12,762 bases of DNA. Origin: Rodentolepis nana. Taxonomy: Eukaryota > Platyhelminthes > Cestoda > Cyclophyllidea > Hymenolepididae. The notes beneath the pieces are model-generated. The model saw only the letters and a program-made list of their open reading frames with translations, was not told the origin of the DNA and searched no databases. The position numbers and the translations under genes are program-made. Numbering within the stretch: the stretch's first letter is position 1; the number at the start of each line of letters is the position of its first letter. Below are positions 1-9,432 of this stretch, in pieces. Where the stretch lies: contig UZAE01014291.1 of NCBI GenBank assembly GCA_900617975.1, positions 1 to 12,762 on the forward strand. Reading direction: 5' to 3'.

Positions 1-373
1 TTTTACAGTTTTTGAATATTTTTTTCAGTTTGACATTCTGTTTAGATGTTTAGCAAAAATATGAACTGAACTATGCAAGTTCCCTTTTGTCCCCCAAAAT
101 GTTTAATTTCTGCGTTAGCTTCTGTTCAATTGATTTTTATAAATTCAGAAAGAAAATAATTTTCGAAATATCTCAAAACACTCTGATGGCTGAGGGTGTT
201 TATGCGTCACAAATTGTATGAATTTGCATTATTGAGACACGCGTTAGTTTATGTTGGTTGAACTAAGTGCTTTTTTTTATCAAAGGGCACACAAGAGTAT
301 ATTAATCGATATTTCGGATATAAATACAACGATGAAAAATGCTTAATCCAACTTACAAGAAAATCATTACCAC
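1..373. other. AT-rich sequence, no gene seen
   Basis: This stretch is AT-rich with several short T runs. I find no open frame of useful length, no tRNA-like B box, no recognisable transposon protein and no clear repeat of other parts of the window. A 13-base word starting near 92 (CCCCAAAATGTTT) recurs near 8594, but a match of that length is expected by chance in this base composition. Confidence 0.6.
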
Positions 374-501
374 TTAATTGCTATTCGTCTTGATGCAGTT
401 AAAGATTTTGTCTAGAATATTTTGCTTCGATTTGCATCGTTTAACTTTTTTGAGCATTGTGTCAGCATCATTAAAGAAATCAAAATCTTTATAATTTAAT
501 G
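374..501 (-). CDS. Possible terminal exon, unrecognised protein
   Basis: On the minus strand a pyrimidine-rich tract ends in TTATGCTCAG (AG at plus 502-503), a good 3' splice site. It is followed by 42 open codons and a TAA stop. The putative peptide begins ALNYKDFDFFNDADTMLKK and ends with IFNCIKTNSN. It is rich in Lys and Asp, could form amphipathic helices and has two cysteines. The first codon would be split by the intron after its first base. I do not recognise a family. No AATAAA signal is seen just downstream, and open frames of this length occur by chance in AT-rich DNA. An opposite-strand frame at 540-767 lies next to it but shows nothing protein-like. This is a weak candidate only. 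Confidence 0.15.
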
Positions 502-1605
502 CTGAGCATAAGTAAAAATTCAATGCAATAAACATCTTTTTGATTTTGATTTTCACCTCTTTTGCCGTAGATAAAATGACGTTTTCCATTTTGTACAATT
601 TGTGCCATTTTGCTTTCCCTTTCGAATTTGGAATCCAGCTGATCCTTTTCCGCGTTTTCAGTTACGTTTCCATGGGGAGCAAATTCTTTTGTTTTAAAAA
701 GTTTGGAATATATGGTTATTGCTATTCAATACGACACATTACAAGAGTATTGAGGGACCCTGAATAATAATCTCTCTATTCCCAATATCTAATAAATATT
801 TCGTTCTTCTTTAACACCATCTTAAATACAAGCAAAAATTAGGGTCATTAAAACTAATTTAAAAACTATTGATTTAAAGCGTAATTTGATCAACCAGATA
901 TTTTTTCAAGAAATGAACACAAACATATTGCACAATTCAGTGCTTAAACCAGCAAACCAAAATCATAATTTTAAAACATATGATTTATCAACAAAATATA
1001 AACTAGCTCATTGATATCCCACGTATTTTTGACATTCAAAATACATTTTAAGTTACAAGCACAATTCAAAATAATAAAATTTTAAATAATTTTTTTTAAA
1101 TATAACAAACTTGATTCGGATAGAGAGTCTTTCCTTTAATGTTACTGTAATTGCTACTTATAATGGAATTCAGTCCCTTCTCAAATCTAGCATACGAAGA
1201 AAAATAATTGGTGTATAAAATTTATTACAAATAACGCAAAATTCAGTGCCACGTATAATCAAAGTTAAGACAGAATTTCAATATCAATGAACTTAGTGAC
1301 TTCTAGTCACTCTCTAACATGTTTTAACAAATTCCAATTGATATTTCGGGACATTTTTAATGCCATAAATATTCACCAAACACTTCATCTACCCTAAAAC
1401 AACTTTCTCATTGTAATAATTAAAGAATTTTGCTACGGCGTAGAGTAACGGAAAATGAAAAGTAATATGGTGCCTACTGAATTGAATTTCTACATGCTCT
1501 ACCTCGAGGCGTGGCGATTATTAAAGGATTCAATTTTACAAGAAAAAAATTTTGAAGACGAATAGAATGTTTATCACTGGTTCTTTTTCATGATTCAACA
1601 TTTAC
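502..1605. other. AT-rich sequence, no gene seen
   Basis: No supported coding sequence or transposon is visible here. Small symmetric elements are present: a hairpin with stem AGTGAC/GTCACT and a 5-nt loop at 1295-1311, and CTACGGCGTAG at 1433-1443. Both are short enough to arise by chance. The part around 620-690 is less AT-rich than its surroundings but shows no protein-like reading. Confidence 0.55.
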
Positions 1606-1788
1606 AACTATTTTATATATCTCAATTACCAATTGATTTGCATGTGGGGAATTAGAAAAAATGGAAACAGTTTTTATAACAGCCCTATGCTTATGAATTG
1701 TGTCGTTGAACAAAACTAAAATAGTCTGTGATATATCAATAGCTTCTAACAACAGCACCATGTCAGATATTTTGTAAAATGGTCTCCA
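1606..1788 (-). CDS. Possible internal exon, phase 0 at both ends
   Basis: The minus strand shows a strong acceptor, TCTGTGTGTTTCAG (AG at plus 1789-1790). It is followed in phase 0 by 61 codons beginning WRPFYKISDMVLLLEAID and ending NQLVIEIYKIV, then a possible donor GTT|GTAAAT (GT at plus 1604-1605), also in phase 0. Read through without the donor, the frame stops five codons later at 1588-1590. The composition (balanced hydrophobic and charged residues, few Asn or Lys runs) looks more like real protein than neighbouring chance frames. An isolated exon of a gene with very long introns would look like this. My only family hunch is the C-terminal region of an arthropod gustatory-type receptor, where short phase-0 exons are usual. 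I could not find the TM7 exon that should follow between 1 and 1605, so the hunch is weak. Confidence 0.3.
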
Positions 1789-3398
1789 CTGAAACACACA
1801 GACATAATACAAATTGAATGACCTAATGTAGAATAAAGTTTTGCTGATATTTTAACGGACGATTAAAACATAGGTTCAGTTAAAAGTGCTCATTTAAATT
1901 GTCGGTATGGCAGATGCTCTAAACGTTTGAGAATTCGTGTCTCGCATGTCGATCTTAGGTTAACGCTCTATTCCATTTGTATTTATCTGAATGATTTATT
2001 TATGTGTCAAACATATGATGACATAATTTAATATCAAAACCGTGTGTCTATCACTGAGAAAAATGGTGAATGAATACAGAGGTGGAAATGAAGAGTCTGT
2101 TTTAAAGAGCAATATAAACATGCCTATCAAGCACATTCATATCCTATTTTGTAAATCCAGCGTCCCTCTTTGATTCCTTTTATCTAAATTAAACGCAAAT
2201 AAAAATGAACTCTAATGCTATTTCGCCTCCCTTTTGCACACTCTTTTAATCCAAATTTGAATCAAGATTGCATTTTAGGGCTATCTTACTTATAATTAAT
2301 TAATAATCTTAAGAATACAGAATGCTTTAATCGGATTGAAATTCTGAAAAAATTAATAATGCAAGCTGATGGTAAAATTCAACAGACTTGTTGATGATTA
2401 CCCAGAAGATATAAACATAAAGTTAAATTAAGCATCTATTTAAATTTTGGTTATGTGCTTCTCTTTAGAGAACTCGGGATTGGCGACCACAGGCTAACGA
2501 TATAGTCGGACAAAGTCTGGATGTTGTAAAATAAGATGAGATGGATAATGTATTTTATTTTAAATTTCTAAAGTATTAAGAAAAAAATAGCTAAAGTGCC
2601 GTGTTGGAAAGTGCGAACGTGAACAATTACTGTCAGATTATAAGGTTAGTAGTGGGCTTTAAACAGTAAGTAAAGGCAAAAAATTTAAATGTTATAGTGT
2701 TTGGTGAATGAAATAAGTAAATTGTAGGAAACAAAAGAGTCAGTAATTATCGGCACCTCCAATGATTAATATTTAATTCGTGAATATTATTTAATATTAA
2801 GGTTATCTCTGTATTATAAAGCATAGCAATTTTAAATAGCCAGTACTTTGACACCGAATTGCAAAATTCGTCAAACATGGGAAAAATCCAATTTTCTCAT
2901 TTACTTCTAAATTAAGCAGCCCACTGTTTGAATTAATCGGTTGCTCAGATCAATATTGTGTTTCAAAGCGTTACAATTAACTCAATTCTTTTCGGACAAG
3001 TTGAAAGATCTGTAAGCGCACGACCTCGAAACTTCGTTTTTTGACTTATTAAAGTATGCCGAATTCTATTGAACTTTGGCATATTTCTGTTGTCATAATT
3101 TATTAAATATTTGAAAAGCTTAATGCCTTAAAGCTCCTTGATATCGTTAAAATATAATTGCTACTGATAGATAACAAGTTTGAAATTTTTTCTATATTTA
3201 TTCAGCCCAAATTTCAAAATTGAACACTTTGCCAAACGAAGCATTGTCTGCATATTAACAAATCGTTAAAAGATTATATTTTAAGACCAACTCAATAGTC
3301 TGGTACTTTGAAGAAAAGTTCAATTACAGCGACTCCACAAAATAAAAATATGCATTTAGAAGCGATTGAGGGTTTTGGCATAATATGTGATTTAAAGT
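1789..3398. other. AT-rich sequence, no gene seen
   Basis: About 1.6 kb without a supportable gene. A less AT-rich patch lies at about 2465-2525. The stretch 2755-2815 is made of AATATT/TTAATA words with local self-complementarity. Near 2853-2868 CGAATT-GCAA-AATTCG forms a 6-bp hairpin. None of this exceeds what AT-rich DNA gives by chance, and I see no terminal inverted repeats that would define a transposon. Confidence 0.55.
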
Positions 3399-3750
3399 AT
3401 TTATTTATTTCAAATGGCAGACGTTTCGATAGTTATCATTAGCCCCTTAGCTGACTTCGGGCTTCACAGGGGGAAGAAACATCAAAGTAAGCTGACTTCG
3501 GGCTTCACAGGGGGAAGAAACATCAAAGTAACAGAAAGTCGATGGATGGGAACAGAAGAGTGATGTACAGATGTAAAGAGACAGACAAGAAGGCAGAGAA
3601 AAGGTAGGATGAGTACTGCGGAAGTGGTAGAATATGGCACACAGTTGGACCATTGTAGTTTTAAGCCAGAAGTCAATTGACAGTTAATAGACTTGTTTGC
3701 CGTTTGAGTAAACGTTGCCTATGGTGCAATACGTGGAAGTAAGTCTTTTA
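3399..3750 (-). repeat. Dispersed SINE-sized repeat, copy 1
   Basis: This copy is homologous along its length to 8883-9174. Shared blocks include CAAATGGCAG, the purine-rich middle (CAGACA and GGCAG words, then AAGGTA-GAT-AGTACTG), CCAGAAGTCAA/TCAGAAGTCAA, GTTAATAGA and GGTGCA. On the minus strand the element reads pyrimidine-rich and ends TGCCATTTGAAATAAATAAA, like the simple tail of a retroposed SINE or truncated non-LTR element. I see no RNA polymerase III B box (GGTTCGANTCC) and no convincing target-site duplication, so the class is open. The end near 3750 is approximate. Two overlapping minus-strand open frames here (about 3447-3676) are by-products of the purine-rich repeat and are not conserved in the second copy. 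Confidence 0.75.
3449..3530. repeat. Exact 41-bp tandem duplication
   Basis: The unit starting AGCTGACTTCGGGCTTCACA occupies 3449-3489 and is repeated without a mismatch at 3490-3530. It lies inside copy 1 of the dispersed repeat. The second copy of that repeat (8883-9174) has only one equivalent segment, so the duplication arose after the two copies separated. Perfect identity within an old, diverged repeat points to a recent event or an assembly artefact. Confidence 0.97.
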
Positions 3751-6331
3751 TAGATTATGTAGCATTTCAGACCAAAATGTTTTTCATCGAAGTTAACCTA
3801 TGATTAGTTTTAGCATGAGTTCACTGCCTATTTGGCACCTACCCTCTTCGAATTTCGATTTCTCAACTTGTATTCAATTTCGATTTTACTGAAAAATGCT
3901 ATTAGTACAGTAAAAATCCACATTGATTCATAATTCGCAACTTGATAGCATTGTGAAATAAATAATAATCTGGACATTAGCAAACATATTTCTAATTCAA
4001 AAATAAATCAAACTCAAGGAAACATATCCAAAAATCTATTTCATTAAAAAAGAAAAGTTGACACAAAAATAAAAAGGCTCTTGATAAAACCTATGGCCGA
4101 AATTATAAAAAATTGATTGACGCCCTATTTTGTTCAATTAAACAAAATGAATTTTAAGTTCCTCAACGTTACCGTTAATGAAATGGTTAAATAATGTACT
4201 TCTTCAAGAGTTCATAATTTAATTTTCTTTATGTTTACCTCTAATTGATAATGGCCTAGAAGAATGAGCAATTCTTTATAGGTCTTTAAGTACATTCTGG
4301 CATTTATAGTGGAATTCGAATGAGAAATTTCATTTTGAATGCGTGGCGACTGATTAGTAGACTAGTTTATGCAAACGTGTGTAGTTAGCTTCATCCACTT
4401 TCATCATCTGAATAATTATGTAACTGAAATATTTAATCTGGTATAAGCAAAATTTTTATGCAAGTCGGTTTTCGAAATTTCTCTAAATGCAGTTTGTTTT
4501 CCTCTTTTTGAATGCGTGCCAAAAGGAATTTAAAAAAATGTTCGCTCCTTTGCTACAATTTGCATCGTTAAGTCTCAGTCTTTTGGTCAAACATAATTTA
4601 AATAAACTAAAGTCATGATTAATATTGTGAAAATACGCGTTGATATATAAGTAACAATTTGGCAACATGGAAAAAAAGATAATTATCGTCACACTAATTT
4701 TAATTAGTCCTCTTCGAAGAAAAGTAAAAAAAAATGATCATCCGTATTTTTTCAATTTAATACCCATAGACAGAGAAAATTAGGCCAAACTTGTTTCATT
4801 AACAGTCATTCAAAGGCACCTAGAAAAAGACTGGCGAATGTAATCCTTTAGACCATATAGTATCTCATTTTTTGAAACTAACAAATATCATTTAGTAAAT
4901 ACACTTCGACATGTTTCAGTCAAATCAAGATAGACATATTCATGCTGTCGAGTTTTGGACTAAAGTAAGTTAAAATGCCAAGAAATGTTTGGCGTTAAAT
5001 TTTAAAATTATGAAAAAATGTATCTTTGACTAATTATTTAATGAAATTATTTTATTAAGTTCAATATTAGAGTCATTGGAATGTCTTGGAAGTGTAGGTG
5101 AATACATAGTTCACAACAAAAGTTGCATAAATTGACTGATGGCATTACTTTCATCAATAATGGAGGGAAGGCAATTATTTGCTCAGTTGTTCTACAAACA
5201 ATTGTTGTTGAGTTTATACTTTCTATTCTTGAGAGAAGGAAGTTTGTTAAATATTAAATCTATTTAGAAGTAACTGAGTAACGGGCACTTTCTGTCGTTT
5301 TTAATCAACTTCCATGCACGTAAATTAGTATAGATCTTCAAAAAAACAGGTAGAAATTTTAATTTCTTATTGACGTTTTACTCAAGGAATAGAAAGTAAA
5401 ACAATGAGCCTGTTTGCAATATAGTTATTAAACTTGTATTTTAAATTGAATCTATTTAGATATGAATCGCAAGTTTTGATTTAGAGTATTATTTGTCTTA
5501 ATATTCATGTGTGGAATTCTTGAGCAATGTAGCAAATTGTTAAAATCATGCTTATAATATCAATTGCTCAATTGGAACCATATTCTTAAACAAGTCATTT
5601 AATCTTAAGACAATATTTTCTTTTATAAGTGAATTTCTTTGATAAATTTATAAATAATTACTTTTGCTTCAATGAATTTTCTATAAATATAGAAAAGTTG
5701 TAAATGAATCATACATTGTAGGCTTCATAGGAAACTTCAAATGCAACAAATAAAACATTTTTCTTTTGAATAAATTTAAATGCTTATAAATGCCACTATT
5801 TGAAAATGAATAATCAAATACATTTAATTTCAAAATTGCAATATATATTTTCTGATTAAATAACAACAAAAGAGTCTTCATCCTTTAAAATGTCCCATTT
5901 CTATGTTAGATTCTGCTTATTTATTAATAAGGATTTTAGAAAGTAAATGTTTATCCAAATTGTTTTGGTCGTATTCTTGGCTGAAACTTATGCATATCGA
6001 AGTTTTTGTAGATCGTTTATGTTCGTTGCAATAAATGCATATATTTTACCAAAGTGCTATATACAAAATGATTGGTAATGAAGAAATGTAAAAATGTAGT
6101 AGAAGTTGAAAACGGCTTATAATGCAATGACTGAGGCTTTATTTATTTTAACTTTGCCGCAGTTAGGCGTTTCTCCTGTGAGATGGGTCTGCTATTTGCC
6201 TAGATCAAATTGTTCGAGAATTCTGTCAACACCAGTTGGAAAATCAAACCCATATAATTTGAAGCAGCAAAAGATAAAAAGAGTATTTAGAGATATAATG
6301 CAATGAACATTTTGTTGATTTTCATTTTCAG
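3751..6331. other. AT-rich sequence, no gene seen
   Basis: About 2.6 kb with no supportable gene. Minor features are the word AATTTCGATTT twice (3851-3861 and 3876-3886), AATCTATTTAGA twice (near 5260 and 5449), and a 9-bp inverted repeat at 5520-5571. Frames of about 66-69 codons at 4483-4692 and 5681-5881 (minus) and 6106-6306 (plus) have compositions expected of random AT-rich DNA and no recognisable motif. Confidence 0.55.
5520..5571. repeat. 9-bp inverted repeat
   Basis: TTGAGCAAT at 5520-5528 is exactly complementary to ATTGCTCAA at 5563-5571, with a 34-nt AT-rich spacer. No neighbouring gene suggests a role, and one such pair in 12.7 kb can be chance. Confidence 0.5.
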
Positions 6332-6437
6332 GAACTCTATGCCGTATACACAAAATACATTAATCTTATTAACATACAAAATGACAGTTGTTATGCACTA
6401 GATAAATTGATCGGTGACCCGTGCATTGCACATGATG
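6332..6437 (+). CDS. Possible internal exon, unrecognised protein
   Basis: A pyrimidine-rich tract ending GATTTTCATTTTCAG (AG at 6330-6331) is followed by an open frame starting ELYAVYTKYINLINIQND and continuing SCYALDKLIGDPCIAHD. A donor-like ATG|GTAATA follows, with GT at 6438-6439. This gives a 106-bp exon that enters in phase 0 and leaves in phase 1. If not spliced, the frame reaches a TGA at about 6452. The two cysteines and the GDPC wording could belong to a secreted or extracellular protein, but I recognise no domain. There is no partner exon nearby on the same strand that I can defend. The length is compatible with chance. Confidence 0.22.
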
Positions 6438-6464
6438 GTAATAATTTCCACTGAGTTTGTTTTG

Positions 6465-6648
6465 TTTTGCTGCTCATTGTGCACCGAAATTTATTTAATT
6501 AGTAATTTGTTCCGATTTTTAACTGTTTCTCTATTTTTAAAATATATCCTCTGAGTTTGTCTGCGTAAGAGTTCTGTAAACCCGTATGTATTCAATATTC
6601 ATTGCGTTTTGCATATTATATAATCCATGCTAAACCACGCCTTCAAAA
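6465..6648 (+). repeat. Diverged relative of the 11833-11960 sequence
   Basis: TTTTGCTGCTC at 6465-6475 and the downstream words AATTTATTTAAT, CTGTTTC and TATTTTTAAAA occur in the same order and similar spacing at 11833-11910, just before duplicated segment B. Further on, ATGCTAAACCACGCCTTCAAA resembles ATGCTAGACCGTCTTCAAA of copy A (about 9467-9486). Copies differ by many substitutions and an extra 60-90 bp here, so this would be an old, interrupted member of the same family. Homology was judged by eye and the ends are uncertain. Confidence 0.4.
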
Positions 6649-8033
6649 TAAATAAATTAAAAGTGATTTACACAAATGGTCACTTTGGCAATCGCAGTAT
6701 CGGCTATGAATTTACGAATTTCTTAAAGATGCGATTGTGAGATAGACACAGAAATCTAACGCTTTAAAGCTAATACTAGCCAGAACAGCCATTGTTTGAA
6801 CTAGATTTTTTAAGGCGGCCAAAAATTTATGTTTTATAATAATTACTTTCCAATGATCACTATTTTATTCAAATTATTCTTTCCTGAGCCTACTTACAGT
6901 TACTAATGAGTTAGTAAATCAGCGATATGATGAGCAAATACTTATAGGAAGATCAATAAAAATCCAATGGATTTATTTTTAGCTTTATGAACAATTTTTC
7001 AAAGACGCCTGGTAATAACTAATATTTGAAATCAATAGACGGCTTAATGGACACTCAACTCTTATGATGTGAAGAAAACCGATTATGGTTTTCATAAAGA
7101 AGCTGTTAACAAAATAAGTAAATAGAGTAGTAATAACCATGTGATAGACAGCTCCAAAAATAAAATAGATATATCTGAACAATTTGAAATGCATCACTCA
7201 AACCAATAACTTGATTTCGTCCTTATATTCACATTAGGCATGGTAAATATATTAATGAATCAACACCAATCGCTAACATTTCAAATTGCTCACTTTGCAT
7301 TCTAGATCACATTTTGGTAGTTACAATAGACACTTTCCTGAAAGAGATTTGACGTCGGCTTAGATTTCTGTGAGATAAATTAATGGACTTGGTATTAAAT
7401 TTATCGTAGTTACTTCGCAAAATTATCAAGAAGCTGTGTAATTATGAACGTTCTATAAAATATCAAGGATTGATCAATATGTGTTTCTGCTTTATTTTTG
7501 TAGAAGGCGAAATATTTACGTGATATATCATCTCACTTGTTTGCGCATTTAATCAAGAAGATATTTCTTTTTTGATTAGACTGTTTTGTTTTCCTCAAGT
7601 CAATGCGATTGAAAAGGCAAATTTTCGATTTGAGCACAGAATGACTTTCTAATCTTTGCTTTGATTATTCGCTTTATTACAGTATTTGTGGTTAGCTTAC
7701 CTTTCGTTCGCGTTCATTTGATATTTCTCGATTTACTTCTAAATCTAAATCTCTAAGGAAGGAAAGCATTCATTTGCATTACAAGTATTAAGAACACTTC
7801 TAAAGATCTTGAAAACATTAACTCAAGTCCATTTTCATTGTGGAAATAAAATAAAATTTGATAATTTAAATCCTCAACAGTCCTGAACATATCATTCTGT
7901 TGATTGCTTAGATCTTCCACTTTACCCATTATGCTCTTTTAAGAAACAGTAACAAAAACGAATACGCCGATGTAAACAAAGTTATTCCTAACGTCTCTTG
8001 GCGTGAAAACAAGTTTCATAAAAGATAATTTGG

Positions 8034-8045
8034 CGATCGATCGAT
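8034..8045. repeat. CGATCGATCGAT palindromic run
   Basis: CGATCGATCG at 8034-8043 is a perfect 10-bp palindrome, made of three GATC/CGAT-type steps and continued by AT. It lies 30 bp from the perfect hairpin at 8075-8097. In DNA this AT-rich the word is uncommon, but no function is indicated. Confidence 0.6.
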
Positions 8046-8074
8046 TGAGTAACCCTAAGCTTTGGAAAGATGTG

Positions 8075-8097
8075 TTTCGCAAACATTGTTTGCGAAA
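8075..8097. repeat. Perfect 10-bp hairpin with 3-nt loop
   Basis: TTTCGCAAAC at 8075-8084 pairs without mismatch with GTTTGCGAAA at 8088-8097 across the loop ATT. Flanking bases could add G-U pairs in RNA. It is the strongest local inverted repeat in the window. There is no T run after it on either strand and no coding context, so it is not a terminator in the bacterial sense. It may be a remnant of a small inverted duplication. Confidence 0.9.
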
Positions 8098-8371
8098 TGA
8101 ATTAAGTTTCATTAATAAATAAGACTTTGAATTCATTGAATTTTTGCTCTGGTTTTTAATATCAGTTTCGACAACAAATTACAATTCAAATTCAAATTTT
8201 CAGTTAGCAGCATATGAAGCTATCAATTAAATTCATGCCAGCAAGTCTATCAGGTTTCAACTTTATCTTAATTAATTCTTACTGAAAATGAGAATTAAAC
8301 AGATAATGATATGCCTCAAAACCATTCCCTTTTGTTTAGAGCGCTTACCACAAACATGTTAGAAGCACACA

Positions 8372-8398
8372 CTTATCTCAAAGTAAAATCGAGATAAG
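8372..8398. repeat. 8-bp hairpin with 11-nt loop
   Basis: CTTATCTC at 8372-8379 is exactly complementary to GAGATAAG at 8391-8398. The context is AT-rich noncoding sequence and no role is evident. Confidence 0.7.
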
Positions 8399-8650
8399 GT
8401 TAAATTTTAAGTGAAATAGTATTGGAAAAAATAAGAGATTTAGCTTGCGCATTCAATTATATCAGGTCACATACCAAATATTTTAAGAAATTTCTTTGTG
8501 AGAGTGTCGGTTGCAGAAATACATTTTATTTATTTCTACAGACATTCAATAGCTAAGCAGTATTACGTTTAATGTCTGCTTGATCTTTATTCGCCCCAAA
8601 ATGTTTCCTCGCGCTTATTTTGTTTTCTGATTTTGTATATGCTTTCTGTC

Positions 8651-8689
8651 TTACTTACCCTAATTATTACTTACTTACTTATTATTACT
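8651..8689. repeat. Imperfect TTAC/TTAT microsatellite
   Basis: A run of TTAC and TTAT words (TTACTTACC, then TTATTACTTACTTACTTATT) forms a short degenerate tetranucleotide repeat. Confidence 0.7.
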
Positions 8690-8882
8690 CATGAAATTTC
8701 AAATAAAAACGGCAAATTCTATAATGATAATCTCCTATTATCCATTATGAGAAAGAATAAAATTATTCGATTTGACTAATGAGGGCAACGTTTAGCAATT
8801 TCTTATTTTTAGAAATATAGAACACTTAAACGTAAAAGCACTTTTAATATGACAATTTGTGCCCAATTTTGAAAACCGCAAA

Positions 8883-9174
8883 TTTTATTTATTTAGTTCA
8901 AATGGCAGTTTTTAGACGCGGAGCTTTACAGAGAGGAGAAGGAGCATCAAAGCGATGAATGTCTAGAGGGGAGATAAGATAATAATTCAGAGATTAAATG
9001 AAGACAGACAGACGCAAAGGCAGTGGAAAGGTAAGATAAGTACTGAAGAAGAAGTCGAATATGACATGCAATCGCGAAATGTTAGTTTGAGGTCAGAAGT
9101 CAACTGTCGGTTAATAGATTTATTGCCGTATGATTATATGTTTTCCAGGGTGCACCAAGAATATCTAAGTCTAT
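8883..9174 (-). repeat. Dispersed SINE-sized repeat, copy 2
   Basis: This is the counterpart of 3399-3750, in the same orientation. It begins with TTTTATTTATTTAG and CAAATGGCAG (8899-8908), runs through the purine-rich middle (GAAGACAGACAGACG, GGCAGTGGAAAGGTAAGATA) and ends near GGGTGCACC and TAAGTCT. It lacks the 41-bp duplication of copy 1. On the minus strand it ends in AAATAAATAAAA, supporting a tailed retroposon. The copies are clearly diverged, perhaps 70-75% identical by eye with small indels, so neither insertion is recent. Confidence 0.75.
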
Positions 9175-9260
9175 CACACGTCCCATAACAGCAATATTAG
9201 CCTAAAAATATAGGACCAACTTTTGTATTTCGTTATAAGAGTGGGGGCACCAAATCGAAG

Positions 9261-9312
9261 CACATATATATGCTAATGATAAATATATGTACATGCACAC
9301 ATATGCAATATG
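9261..9312. repeat. Alternating purine-pyrimidine tract
   Basis: This is a degenerate CA/TA-rich tract (CACATATATATG, ATATATGTACATGCACACAT, ATGCAATATG). It lies in the 255 bp between the copy 2 repeat and duplicated segment A. No gene is seen between 9175 and 9432. Confidence 0.6.
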
Positions 9313-9432
9313 TAAAATATTTGAATATGCGATTAAGTGTTTCTTTAAGTGCTCTTAAGAATTTGTCTTATTTTGGTTTCTGAGCCTTCCACTTCCTTTG
9401 AGGTTTCTTATTTTTTGGTTTGCATTCTGTCT

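Larger units (their letters stand above)
6651..8882. other. AT-rich sequence, no gene seen
   Basis: About 2.2 kb without a supportable gene. AAAGTGA near 6659 can pair with TCACTTT about 13 nt downstream. Minus-strand frames at 6985-7197 and 7939-8136 have no recognisable motif. The first contains an acceptor-like TTGTTAACAG (AG at plus 7103-7104) but no donor and no convincing protein composition. Hairpins at 8075-8097 and 8372-8398 are listed separately. Confidence 0.55.

Noticed and set aside
3447..3676. Two overlapping minus-strand frames of 64-68 codons
   Set aside because: They lie in the pyrimidine-rich strand of the dispersed repeat, include the 41-bp duplication and are not preserved in the second repeat copy.
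4483..5881. Minus-strand frames at 4483-4692 and 5681-5881
   Set aside because: The length and the Asn/Phe/Leu/Lys-rich composition fit chance. No splice sites or motifs support them.
6106..6306. 66-codon plus-strand frame upstream of the possible exon at 6332
   Set aside because: No matching donor or family motif. An acceptor-like TTTGCCGCAG near 6152-6161 lies inside it, but no exon end can be defended.
6985..7197. 70-codon minus-strand frame with an internal acceptor-like TTGTTAACAG
   Set aside because: There is no donor, no recognisable motif, and a Phe/Ile/Tyr-rich composition as expected from random AT-rich DNA.
7939..8136. 65-codon minus-strand frame
   Set aside because: It includes the perfect hairpin at 8075-8097, has no recognisable domain and no supporting splice sites.
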